The position numbers were made by a program, and so were the translations under genes. Below are positions 8,360 through 16,953 of a stretch of DNA of 64,000 bases, piece by piece. The stretch lies in contig NZ_CP034464.1 of NCBI RefSeq assembly GCF_003955735.1, positions 2,170,001 through 2,234,000 of the forward strand, read 5' to 3'. How positions within the stretch are numbered: the stretch's first letter is position 1; the number at the start of each line of letters is the position of its first letter. The notes below the pieces were generated by a model, which did not search any database, was not told the DNA's origin, and worked only from the letters and a program-made list of their open reading frames with translations. Source of the stretch: Undibacterium parvum (lineage in GTDB: Bacteria > Pseudomonadota > Gammaproteobacteria > Burkholderiales > Burkholderiaceae_D).

Positions 8360-8776
8360 ATGCGCGACTCTAAAATTTCGGCAATTATTTTTGGCGCTCT
8401 GCTTACAGTTGCGATGTTGTCCCCGGTCGATGTGATGGCAAATTCTGGCGGAGGTAGTGCTAGCGCCGGGGCCGGAAATTCAGCAAAACTGGAACCCTTT
8501 ATCGTCAATTTATCTAGTTTTGAGAAATATCTGCAGGTCTCATTGACGTTGCAAGTGGCGACGCCAGAAATGGCTGAAAAAGTTAAGCTACTCATGCCCA
8601 TGATACGGCATGGCATGATACTGATACTTAGCAGCAAAGAAGCCAGTCAGCTTCAGTCGGGCGAGGGAAAAATAGAAGTCATGGATGAAATAAAAGAAAA
8701 AGTGAATAAGCTTTTGCAGGTAAAGGAGCACGATGGTGTTTCCGATATTTTCTTTGAAAATTTCATTATTCAATAA
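8360..8776 (+). CDS. FliL-like protein with signal peptide
   Basis: A 138-residue protein with an N-terminal hydrophobic signal (about residues 8-28, ending VMANS) and a C-terminal FliL domain. The signatures LEPFIVNLSSFEKYLQVSLT, LSSKEASQLQSGEGK and the ending DIFFENFIIQ are those of flagellar FliL. Standard FliL keeps an uncleaved membrane anchor and is encoded among fliM/fliN genes; here the gene stands alone next to ettA. A periplasmic FliL paralogue, rather than the main flagellar FliL, is the best reading. Confidence 0.8.
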   Translation: MRDSKISAIIFGALLTVAMLSPVDVMANSGGGSASAGAGNSAKLEPFIVNLSSFEKYLQVSLTLQVATPEMAEKVKLLMPMIRHGMILILSSKEASQLQSGEGKIEVMDEIKEKVNKLLQVKEHDGVSDIFFENFIIQ

Positions 8777-9016
8777 ATTGTTAGGGTGTTTTTGTAGGTG
8801 AATCCGAAATGCTGTTTCGCCTCCGATTTCTCTTTTTCTGGCATCGCTGCTGTGCCTTGGATGCCAGTTCTTCCTTGCCGGTGTAAGGTCTTTATCTAGC
8901 TCTAGCTTTGAATACGGCTCGATGCTGAACCAATCACACAGCTGGTTTAGTCCATACTCCTTACACTTAAGCATTTAGATTTCCCATGCTTTGTTGTGAG
9001 TTTTTTTGAAATCAAT

Positions 9017-9619
9017 ATGTTTCAACTTAGCTCAGCTGTTTATTCCGAAATCGAAATAAAGAAAAGCCGATTTTTAGGTCAACTCTACCCTGTGCGCAGC
9101 CGTGCAGAATCTCGTGAAAAATTAGCCGAAATACGAAACCAGCATCCGAATGCCGTGCATGTGTGCTGGGTTTTGTTGTGCGAAGGCGATTCTGGTTTGG
9201 ATGATGATGGTGAACCATCCGGGACCGCCGCCAAACCCATGTACAACGTACTGGTGCACAAACAATTGTTCAACGTGCTTGCGGTGGTGGTGCGCTACTG
9301 GGGCGGTATAAAACTTGGTGCCGGTGGTTTAACGCGTGCCTATGGTCAGGCTATATCTGATGCCTGCAAACTAGCGCAACTGCATCCTATAGAAATACAA
9401 ATAGAAGTTCTATTTTCTGTGCAATTTGCCGATGAATCGAGTTTGCGGCGTTACTGCGAACAAGTGGACGTGTTGGTGCTAGACACTTGTTACGAGGATC
9501 GTGCAATTGTGCGTCTGCTGATAAAGCGCAGCCAGGCAGAACAATTCGAACGTGAAGTTTTTGATTTACTACGCGGCAATCTACATAAGTTAAAGCAAGT
9601 GAGTGGCGAAATTTCGTGA
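9017..9619 (+). CDS. YigZ/IMPACT (UPF0029) family protein
   Basis: About 200 residues from the ATG at 9017; an in-frame GTG at 8996 would add seven residues. The N-terminal Impact domain carries the family core (DDDGEPSGTAAKPMYNVL, then VVVRYWGGIKLGAGGLTRAY), and residues 135-200 form the DUF1949 domain. Relatives of human IMPACT and E. coli YigZ may bind translation components; the biochemical role is unsettled. The gene stands alone, followed by 244 non-coding bases that hold the candidate promoters for the exosortase operon. Confidence 0.9.
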   Translation: MFQLSSAVYSEIEIKKSRFLGQLYPVRSRAESREKLAEIRNQHPNAVHVCWVLLCEGDSGLDDDGEPSGTAAKPMYNVLVHKQLFNVLAVVVRYWGGIKLGAGGLTRAYGQAISDACKLAQLHPIEIQIEVLFSVQFADESSLRRYCEQVDVLVLDTCYEDRAIVRLLIKRSQAEQFEREVFDLLRGNLHKLKQVSGEIS

Positions 9620-9712
9620 CTCTCAATTACTTCCAATGACTTTCAGTGAGGCTTGAGGTGGGAATGATAGCGGAGCTGAAAGAAATATTCATGCCAACAG
9701 GAAACTAATTTG

Positions 9713-9728
9713 TGGCGGTAAAAGTGCT
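9713..9728 (+). promoter_or_regulatory. Candidate sigma-54 promoter upstream of xrtA
   Basis: TGGCGGTAAAAGTGCT has GG at 9714-9715 and GC at 9726-9727, the correct spacing of the invariant -24/-12 pairs. It matches TGGC at the start and TGCT at the end of the consensus but not the central ACG. Sigma-54 together with the PrsK/PrsR system is known to control exosortase A loci in some betaproteobacteria. The site would start transcription about 120 bases before the gene. Confidence 0.45.
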
Positions 9729-9807
9729 AGCCCTTAGTTCTGCATAGATCGAAGCTATATTACGACGAAATTGAGACAAAAAGGCAGTTAAAGCACCCGC
9801 TAAGGCG

Positions 9808-9838
9808 TTGACGTCTCGCCAGACCCTGGCTGTATAAT
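9808..9838 (+). promoter_or_regulatory. Candidate sigma-70 promoter of the xrtA operon
   Basis: TTGACG at 9808-9813 and a perfect TATAAT at 9833-9838 with TG just before it. The spacer is 19 bases, longer than the optimal 17. It lies 25 bases upstream of the xrtA ATG. Confidence 0.6.
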
Positions 9839-9863
9839 GCTAAAATATTAATGCGATAAATGC

Positions 9864-11414
9864 ATGAAATTTTACAAAAAAGGGTTTGCCTTGACTCAGA
9901 CAAAATCAACTTTTTATTTGAAGGGCATGCTTATTGCCTTCACTTTACTGGCCCCTTTTTTTGTCTACTTCAGTACCGCCAAATCTATCGTTGGAATCTG
10001 GAACACATCCGAAACCTTTGCGCATGGCTATATCATCTTGCCTATCAGTTTGTGGCTGATATGGCGTAGACGAGATCTTATCTTAGGCATGCGAGCGCAA
10101 ACCTGTTGGGCGCTGTTGCCAGTCTTAGCATCCTGCGGATTTGCCTGGTTGCTGGCTGAGTTGGGGGATGTGCAAGTCGCCCGGCAATATATGTTTGTTT
10201 TGATGCTCGCCTTAAGTGCCATTGTGGTGCTGGGCTGGCGTATCGCGTGGGCGATGGCTTTCCCACTCTTTTTTCTGATTTTTGCTGTGCCTTTCGGTGA
10301 AATATTTCTAGAACCGCTGATTAATTTTACGGCGAATTTCACCGTTGCTGCTTTGCAGTTTACTGGGATACCGGTACTACGCGAAGGCAATAGTTTTACC
10401 ATCCCCTCAGGTAGTTGGTCGGTGGTCGAGGCTTGTAGTGGCTTGCGATATTTAATTTCTTCACTGACTCTTGGTTCGCTGTATGCCTACCTGACTTATC
10501 GCACTACCCATAAGCGCGTACTGTTCATCTTGTTTTCGATTATCGTGCCGATTATTGCAAATGGCTTGCGTGCCTATATGATCGTGATGATAGGCCACTT
10601 TAGCGGCATGACCTTAGCGGTTGGGGTCGATCATCTGATTTATGGGTGGTTGTTTTTTGGCCTGGTGATGTTTTTTATGTTTTGGATAGGTAGTTTTTGG
10701 CGCGAGGATGCCGCCGCGACCGCAGCGCTTACGACAGATCCAGCAATTTCAGAAACTCTGCCTTGGTCGCAAGTGCTTTTGGCGGCCTTGAGCGTACTTA
10801 TTTGCATAGGTTTGTGGCCAGCGTATGCGGCCTATATCAATCGGGCCCAGCAAGATTTTCCTGCGGTGCAAATCGAACAATTTCAAAGCGATTGGAAAGA
10901 AATAGCGCCCTTTAGCAATTGGAAACCAGATTTCTTCCCTGCGCATACCGAACTTGATCGTGCCTATCAAAATCAGGCTCAAATTGTAGGTATGCATCTA
11001 GGCTATTACCGAGAGCAGGCTCGTTCAGCCGGCTTGATTAGTTCGGTCAATCAATTGGTCAAGCATCATGAAAATGAATGGCGCGAAGTAAGCTCCGAGC
11101 TACGCACCGAACGTATAGGGACGCGCACGCTGCAAGTGCGGGAAAGCCGCCTGAGAGGGAATTTTGATACTCTATTAGTCTGGCAATGGTATTGGATAGA
11201 CGGTCATGCCATCGTTAATTTATACGAAGGAAAAATGCTGCAGGCAAAAGAGAAATTGCTGATGCGAGGCGATGATGGTGCCGCACTGTTTTTTTATACG
11301 CCATTTCAAGAAAATCCAGAAATAGCCAGGGAAACTTTACGTGATTTCCTCAAAACCAATCTGGCAAACCTGGAATTAAAATTAAGCCAAAGCCAGAAAT
11401 TTGATTCAAAATGA
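9864..11414 (+). CDS. xrtA: Exosortase A fused to EpsI domain
   Basis: A 516-residue protein. Residues 20-285 are a polytopic membrane exosortase with the three catalytic residues of the family visible: Cys191 in VVEACSGLRY, Arg236 in IANGLRAY and His257 in VDHLIYGW. Residues 300-505 form a soluble EpsI (DUF3485) domain. Exosortase A cleaves the C-terminal PEP-CTERM sorting signal of exported proteins at the inner membrane, working with exopolysaccharide synthesis. The gene overlaps the next one by 4 bases (ATGA), so it heads an operon. No strong ribosome site precedes the ATG. Confidence 0.95.
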   Translation: MKFYKKGFALTQTKSTFYLKGMLIAFTLLAPFFVYFSTAKSIVGIWNTSETFAHGYIILPISLWLIWRRRDLILGMRAQTCWALLPVLASCGFAWLLAELGDVQVARQYMFVLMLALSAIVVLGWRIAWAMAFPLFFLIFAVPFGEIFLEPLINFTANFTVAALQFTGIPVLREGNSFTIPSGSWSVVEACSGLRYLISSLTLGSLYAYLTYRTTHKRVLFILFSIIVPIIANGLRAYMIVMIGHFSGMTLAVGVDHLIYGWLFFGLVMFFMFWIGSFWREDAAATAALTTDPAISETLPWSQVLLAALSVLICIGLWPAYAAYINRAQQDFPAVQIEQFQSDWKEIAPFSNWKPDFFPAHTELDRAYQNQAQIVGMHLGYYREQARSAGLISSVNQLVKHHENEWREVSSELRTERIGTRTLQVRESRLRGNFDTLLVWQWYWIDGHAIVNLYEGKMLQAKEKLLMRGDDGAALFFYTPFQENPEIARETLRDFLKTNLANLELKLSQSQKFDSK

Positions 11415-12574
11415 AGACCACTCCTTTGGTCGTCCATTTGATCTATAAATTGGATTTTGGCGGGCTTGAAACTTTGTTGGTCGATAGTGTCAATCGCATG
11501 CCTGTGGACAAATATAGACATGCGATTATTTGTTTGACCGATTACACAGAATTTTCAAAAAAAATCACACGTCCTGACGTAAAAATTTTCGCCTTAAATA
11601 AACCCCCGGGCCTAGGTTTGGAAACGCATCTGAATATCTGGAAACTGCTACGGCGACTGCGCCCCAGCATATTGCATACCTATAATTTGTCGGCCATAGA
11701 ATACGCGCTAGCAGCTAGTCTGGCTGGCGTGCCCGTCCGTGTGCATGCCGAGCATGGACGGGACGCCACAGATCCAGAGGGAAAAAATTGGAAGCACAAT
11801 TTATTGCGACGCAGCTTGATACCATTGATCGATTATTTCGTCCCAGTTTCTGCTGATTTGCAGCGCTGGTTGAGTCAGGCGATACGGGTGCCCGCCGCAA
11901 AAAATAAGTTGATACAAAATGGCGTTGATACAAAGAAATTTAGGCCCGCGACTACCAATGTTGGGGCGCTGCATGGCCGACATTTTCCTGAAAATTGTTT
12001 TGTCATCGGTACTGTCGGCCGAATACAGGATGTTAAAAACCATAGAGCTCTGATCGATGCGTTTATCCAATTGCGTGCCTTGCTGCCGCAACACAAAGAG
12101 ACGCTGAGATTGGCGATTATTGGCGATGGCCCTTTGTTGCCAGCGCTGCGTGCTTGCGTTGCCGATGCTGGTTTGAACGAGTATGTCTGGCTGCCCGGTG
12201 CCCGCGATGACATTGCGCAAATCATGCAGACATTTTCGCTGTTCGCGATGAGCTCAATAGCAGAAGGCACACCTGTGGTTTTATTGGAGGCGATGGCAAC
12301 AGGTTTGGCCGTGGTGGCGAGCAAGGTTGGCGGGATTCCTGAGCTAGTGATAGCTGGTGCGACCGGTAGCTTGGTCGACGCCTATGCGATGCAGACTTTC
12401 GATGCGCGTGCTTTTGCAATGGCCATTTCCGCTTACGTGCAAGCACCAGAACTATTGTTGCAACATGGCACAGCGGGGCGTACACGGGTAGAAAAAATCT
12501 ATAGTATTGAGGCGATGCTGGCATCCTATATGGAAATGTATGATGCTCTGCTCGCCGCAAAAACACGACATTAA
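11411..12574 (+). CDS. XrtA-associated glycosyltransferase, TIGR03088-like (GT4)
   Basis: A 387-residue GT-B glycosyltransferase. The N-terminal part shows VVHLIYKLDFGGLETLLVD, typical of the TIGR03088 exosortase-linked group. The C-terminal glycosyltransferase 1 domain has MSSIAEGTPVVLLEAMATG with the conserved E...E nucleotide-sugar binding pattern. It probably adds one sugar to the lipid-linked repeat unit on the cytoplasmic face. It is coupled to xrtA by a 4-base overlap and followed 15 bases later by the amidotransferase gene. Confidence 0.92.
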   Translation: MKTTPLVVHLIYKLDFGGLETLLVDSVNRMPVDKYRHAIICLTDYTEFSKKITRPDVKIFALNKPPGLGLETHLNIWKLLRRLRPSILHTYNLSAIEYALAASLAGVPVRVHAEHGRDATDPEGKNWKHNLLRRSLIPLIDYFVPVSADLQRWLSQAIRVPAAKNKLIQNGVDTKKFRPATTNVGALHGRHFPENCFVIGTVGRIQDVKNHRALIDAFIQLRALLPQHKETLRLAIIGDGPLLPALRACVADAGLNEYVWLPGARDDIAQIMQTFSLFAMSSIAEGTPVVLLEAMATGLAVVASKVGGIPELVIAGATGSLVDAYAMQTFDARAFAMAISAYVQAPELLLQHGTAGRTRVEKIYSIEAMLASYMEMYDALLAAKTRH

Positions 12575-12589
12575 GGGGATGATTGCATC

Positions 12590-14515
12590 ATGTGTGGAAT
12601 CGTAGGCATGTTTGATCTGAGTGGCGCACGCGAGATTGATCGTCAATTGCTTGAGCGCATGAATGAAACCCAGTTTCATCGCGGCCCAGTCGAGGGCGGT
12701 TTATACACAGAGCGTGCGCTAGGATTTGGTCACAGGCGACTCTCCATCATCGATCTGGCTTCAGGTCAGCAACCTTTGTTTAATGAAGATCGCAGTGTCG
12801 TCGTTGTCTTTAATGGCGAAATCTATAATTTCCAAAGTCTGATGCAAGAGTTAATTGCTCTCGGTCATCAATTTAGTACGCATTGTGATACTGAAGTAAT
12901 CGTGCACGCCTGGGAGCAATGGGGCGAACAATGTGTGCAGCACTTCCGTGGCATGTTTGCTTTTGCTATTTGGGATAGAAATCAGCAGCGCCTATTCGTG
13001 GCGCGTGATCGCATGGGAATTAAGCCACTTTTTTATACACTGCTGCCAAATGGGATTTTTGCCTTCGGATCAGAATTAAAATCTCTCTTGTGCTTGCCTG
13101 ATTTTTCGCATCAACTTGATCCGCGTGCAGTGGAAGAGTATTTTTCTTTTGGCTATGTACCCGAGCCGCGCACCATCTTTAGTAATGCATACAAACTGGC
13201 GCCAGGGCATACGCTGAGTCTGACCGTGGGCGAAATTCAGCTACAACAAAAAAAATATTGGGATATCCCTTTTACCCCGACCACATCCGCCAGCGAAGCT
13301 GAGATTGAGGATGAACTGGTGGCGCGCTTCAGGGATGCTGTGGCTAGTCACATGATCGCGGATGTACCGCTGGGAGGGTTTCTTTCTGGTGGTGTTGATT
13401 CTAGCGCCGTCGTGGCGATGATGGCGGGCTTAAGCGCTACGCCAGTAAATACCTGTTCTATCTCCTTTAACGATCCGAAGTTTGACGAATCTGTATTTGC
13501 CACCCAAGTGGCGAATCAATATAAAACCACGCACCACAGCGAAACTGTGGATAAAGACGACTATGGCTTGATCGATACTTTGGCCGGGTTGTATGACGAA
13601 CCGTATGCCGATAGTTCGGCCATTCCCACTTATCGGGTTTGTCAGTTGGCTAGAAAACGCGTCACAGTGGCACTCTCGGGCGATGGCGGTGATGAGAATT
13701 TCGCTGGTTACCGTCGTTATCATCATTCTGTCGTGACAGAAAAAGTGCGCTCTGCCTTGCCTTCAGCCTTGCGGCGTCCGCTATTTGGCTTGCTCGCTAA
13801 ACATTATCCCAAGGCCGATTGGGCACCGCGTGTTTTCAGGGCCAAAACCACTTTCGAAGCCTTGGCCAATGATTTGGCACCCGGCTATTTCCAGGGTGTC
13901 TCGCTGATGCCGGATCGGCTACGATCACATCTGTTCAGCGATAATTTTAAGCGCGATTTGCAGGGTTACCATGCCAGCGAAGTGATGCTGGCACATGCCC
14001 GCAATGCGCCTAGCGACGATCCTTTATCGGTGGTGCAATACCTAGACATGAAGACCTATCTACCTGGTGATATCCTGACAAAAGTGGACAGAGCCAGTAT
14101 GGCGCACGCGTTAGAAGTGCGGGTGCCATTATTGGACCATCAATTTGTCGAGTGGGTCTCAGGCTTGCCTTCGGCGCTGAAATTGCACGGCAGCGAGGGA
14201 AAGTACATTTTTAAAAAATCTATGCAAAGCTATTTGTCTGATGATATTTTGTATAGACCAAAAATGGGATTTTCTATTCCCGTCGCGAGCTGGCTCCGAG
14301 GTCCGCTGCGTGAACGTGTTAGTCAGGCCGTGTTGGGGCCGGTGATGGCGGCAACCGGGATATTTAATATGGATTTTCTGAAAGAGCTGGTCGATCAGCA
14401 TCAATCCGGTAGACGTGACAATAGTGCGCCTTTATGGTCCTTGTTGATGTTCGAGGCTTTCCTGCGCAATCTGGATGGCAATGCCAGCCAAGTTATACGC
14501 CAAGCGGCGCATTAG
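12590..14515 (+). CDS. XrtA-system amidotransferase (asparagine synthase family, TIGR03108-like)
   Basis: A 641-residue protein with both domains of glutamine-dependent asparagine synthetases. Residues 1-215 are a class II glutaminase domain that keeps the nucleophile Cys2 (MCGIVGMFDL). Residues 235-600 are the ATP-pyrophosphatase domain with SGGVDSS at 266-272. In exosortase A loci this enzyme is thought to amidate a sugar acid or a lipid-linked precursor rather than make asparagine. Two other proteins in the window share the synthetase half but have lost the Cys (30899 and 35235). Confidence 0.93.
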   Translation: MCGIVGMFDLSGAREIDRQLLERMNETQFHRGPVEGGLYTERALGFGHRRLSIIDLASGQQPLFNEDRSVVVVFNGEIYNFQSLMQELIALGHQFSTHCDTEVIVHAWEQWGEQCVQHFRGMFAFAIWDRNQQRLFVARDRMGIKPLFYTLLPNGIFAFGSELKSLLCLPDFSHQLDPRAVEEYFSFGYVPEPRTIFSNAYKLAPGHTLSLTVGEIQLQQKKYWDIPFTPTTSASEAEIEDELVARFRDAVASHMIADVPLGGFLSGGVDSSAVVAMMAGLSATPVNTCSISFNDPKFDESVFATQVANQYKTTHHSETVDKDDYGLIDTLAGLYDEPYADSSAIPTYRVCQLARKRVTVALSGDGGDENFAGYRRYHHSVVTEKVRSALPSALRRPLFGLLAKHYPKADWAPRVFRAKTTFEALANDLAPGYFQGVSLMPDRLRSHLFSDNFKRDLQGYHASEVMLAHARNAPSDDPLSVVQYLDMKTYLPGDILTKVDRASMAHALEVRVPLLDHQFVEWVSGLPSALKLHGSEGKYIFKKSMQSYLSDDILYRPKMGFSIPVASWLRGPLRERVSQAVLGPVMAATGIFNMDFLKELVDQHQSGRRDNSAPLWSLLMFEAFLRNLDGNASQVIRQAAH

Positions 14516-14539
14516 CCTTAACCTTTTTTGTCAAAACCT

Positions 14540-15781
14540 ATGCGTATTTTGCACATCCTAGATCACTCGATTCCTTTGCACAGCGGCTATACCTTTCGCA
14601 CTTTGTCTATCCTCAAGCAACAACGTGCATTGGGTTGGGAGACCTTTCATCTCACCAGCCCAAAACAGGGCGCCTACAGTGTGGCAGAAGAAACGGTGGA
14701 CGGTGAGTGGCGATTTTTCCGCACACCACAAAAGCATTGGATGAATCGCATTCCGGTACTGAATCAACTGGCGGTGATTGCTAATCTAACCCAGCGCTTG
14801 GAGCAACTGGCTGTGCAGATCAAGCCCGATCTCTTGCATGCGCATTCACCGGCACTCAATGCCATCGCGGCTTTGCGCGTGGGTAAGCGCTTAGGGATAC
14901 CGGTGGTGTATGAAATCCGTGCCTTTTGGGAAGATGCCGCGGTCGATCACGGCACCAGTTCAGAATGGGGCTTACGCTATCGCCTGACAAGAGCGATGGA
15001 AACCTATGCCATCAAGCACGTCGATGCGGTCACCACGATTTGCGAAGGTTTACGTCATGAAATTGTACAAAGAGGAATCGCCGCAGAAAAAGTAAGTGTG
15101 ATACCGAATGCGGTGAATATCGAAGATTTTAGCGTAGGTGAAAGTGCCGACGCTGCGCTGGCCCAGCAACTGGGTTTGGACGGCAAACTGGTGTTGGGAT
15201 TTATCGGGTCTTTTTACGCCTATGAAGGCTTGAATATTTTATTGCAAGCGCTGCCCAAGATGTTAGAGGCAAATCCGGCGATACATCTGCTGCTGGTCGG
15301 TGGCGGCCCACAAGAACAACAATTGCAGCAGTTGGCAAAGCAATTGGGTGTCTCGAACAAGGTCATGTTCACCGGTAGAGTGCCGCATGATCAGGTGCAG
15401 CGCTATTACAACCTGATCGATGTCTTGGTGTATCCGCGTTTGCGGATGCGCTTGACGGATCTGGTGACGCCTCTAAAACCCTTAGAAGCGATGGCACAAG
15501 GCCGCTTGTTGGCGGCGTCTGACGTCGGTGGCCATCAAGAGTTGATCGTTGATGGCAAAACCGGTATCTTATTTAAAGCCGATGATCCCGAAGACTTGGC
15601 CAGCAAGGTCTTGGCATTGCTGGCGACCCCGGCGCAATGGCCAGCTTTGCGTAAGGCGGCCCGCACCTTTGTTGAAAATGAGCGTAACTGGCCAAGCAGT
15701 GTGGCGCGCTATCAAGCCGTGTATAGCCAGCTAATTGCCAAGTTCAAAGGCCAAGCAAGCCGCCAGAAAATTGCATCATGA
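14540..15781 (+). CDS. XrtA-associated glycosyltransferase, TIGR04063-like (GT4)
   Basis: A 413-residue GT4 enzyme starting MRILHILDHSIPLHSGYTFR, the opening of the exosortase-associated Daro_2409-type group. The C-terminal domain contains LVGGGPQEQQLQQLAKQLGV and LKPLEAMAQGRLLAASDVGG. The ATG at 14540 fits the family better than a TTG 12 bases upstream. It overlaps the next glycosyltransferase by 4 bases (ATGA at 15778). Confidence 0.92.
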   Translation: MRILHILDHSIPLHSGYTFRTLSILKQQRALGWETFHLTSPKQGAYSVAEETVDGEWRFFRTPQKHWMNRIPVLNQLAVIANLTQRLEQLAVQIKPDLLHAHSPALNAIAALRVGKRLGIPVVYEIRAFWEDAAVDHGTSSEWGLRYRLTRAMETYAIKHVDAVTTICEGLRHEIVQRGIAAEKVSVIPNAVNIEDFSVGESADAALAQQLGLDGKLVLGFIGSFYAYEGLNILLQALPKMLEANPAIHLLLVGGGPQEQQLQQLAKQLGVSNKVMFTGRVPHDQVQRYYNLIDVLVYPRLRMRLTDLVTPLKPLEAMAQGRLLAASDVGGHQELIVDGKTGILFKADDPEDLASKVLALLATPAQWPALRKAARTFVENERNWPSSVARYQAVYSQLIAKFKGQASRQKIAS

Positions 15782-16953
15782 CGCTAGCCACCACACCTGA
15801 TGCAAACAGAGTATCTTCCCAGTCTTTACGCATCGCTTTGGTGGGGCCTTTGCCGCCCTCCTCTGGCGGCATGGCAAATCAAACTCTGCAGCTGGCCAAA
15901 TTACTCCGTGCCGATGGTCTTGAGGTTGAGTTGGTGCAAGTCAATCGCGCTTACCCATCCTGGGTCGCACATGTTAAAGGCGTGCGCGCCCTATTTCGCC
16001 TATTGCCTTACTTACGGCAACTCTGGAGTGCCAGTGGCAAGGCTGATTTGCTGCATATCATGGCAAATTCTGGCTGGTCCTGGCATTTATTCGCCGCGCC
16101 TGCGATTTGGATCGCGCATCTGCGTGGCACACCTGTGATAGTGAATTACCGAGGCGGCGAAGCGGCGAGTTTTTTTCAGAAAGATTTCTCGTGGGTAAAA
16201 CCCAGTTTGCACAAAGTAGAATCGATCATAGTACCTTCTGGCTTCCTTGACGCCATTTTCAAAGAATACGGCTTTACAACGAAAATCGTTCCGAACATCA
16301 TTGATTTCAGTCGTTTTTTTGCCTCAGAGTTGCCGCGCAATCCGCTTTGGACCGAAGCGCCACGCTTGTTAGTCGCGCGTAATCTGGAATTAATTTACGA
16401 TAACGCAACCGCCCTGCGAGCGTTTAAGATCATCCATGAGCGCCTGCCTCAGGCGCGTCTGACGATCGCTGGCTCTGGTCCGGAACTAGCAAATCTGCTG
16501 GCCTTGAGTCAGCAATTACACTTATCTGATGCGGTAACATTTGCCGGGCGTATCGACAATCATGATATGCCGCAACTGTATCGGGATGCTGACATGATGT
16601 TGAACCCGACCACGGCCGACAATATGCCCATCTCTATTTTAGAAGCGCTGGCCAGCGGCATCCCTGTGGTGAGCACCGATGTGGGTGGAATCCCGTATCT
16701 GGTGCAGCATGAAAAAACCGCTTTGCTGGTCGCACCTGGCGCGCCGCAGGCGATGGCAGAGGCGGTGTTGTCGCTGCTCAACAAGCCTGAAAAAGCGCAA
16801 GAATTACGCCAAGCTGGCGTAGAATTAGTCACGCAATATACTTGGTCTAAGGTACGACTAAGGCTATTGGCGGTGTACGCAGAAGTGGCGACTTTTAAAT
16901 CATTAGCGAAGGCTAAGCATTTGCGGGAGAGTCAGATTGAACACACAGACTAG
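15778..16953 (+). CDS. Glycosyltransferase, GT4 family
   Basis: A 391-residue GT-B enzyme. The N-terminus carries LVGPLPPSSGGMANQTLQLA and the C-terminal domain has DNMPISILEALASGIPVVST, with the two Glu/Asp positions used for nucleotide-sugar binding. The acceptor cannot be told. It is translationally coupled at both ends: a 4-base overlap with the previous gene, and a 17-base overlap with the following CapK-like gene. Confidence 0.9.
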   Translation: MTLATTPDANRVSSQSLRIALVGPLPPSSGGMANQTLQLAKLLRADGLEVELVQVNRAYPSWVAHVKGVRALFRLLPYLRQLWSASGKADLLHIMANSGWSWHLFAAPAIWIAHLRGTPVIVNYRGGEAASFFQKDFSWVKPSLHKVESIIVPSGFLDAIFKEYGFTTKIVPNIIDFSRFFASELPRNPLWTEAPRLLVARNLELIYDNATALRAFKIIHERLPQARLTIAGSGPELANLLALSQQLHLSDAVTFAGRIDNHDMPQLYRDADMMLNPTTADNMPISILEALASGIPVVSTDVGGIPYLVQHEKTALLVAPGAPQAMAEAVLSLLNKPEKAQELRQAGVELVTQYTWSKVRLRLLAVYAEVATFKSLAKAKHLRESQIEHTD

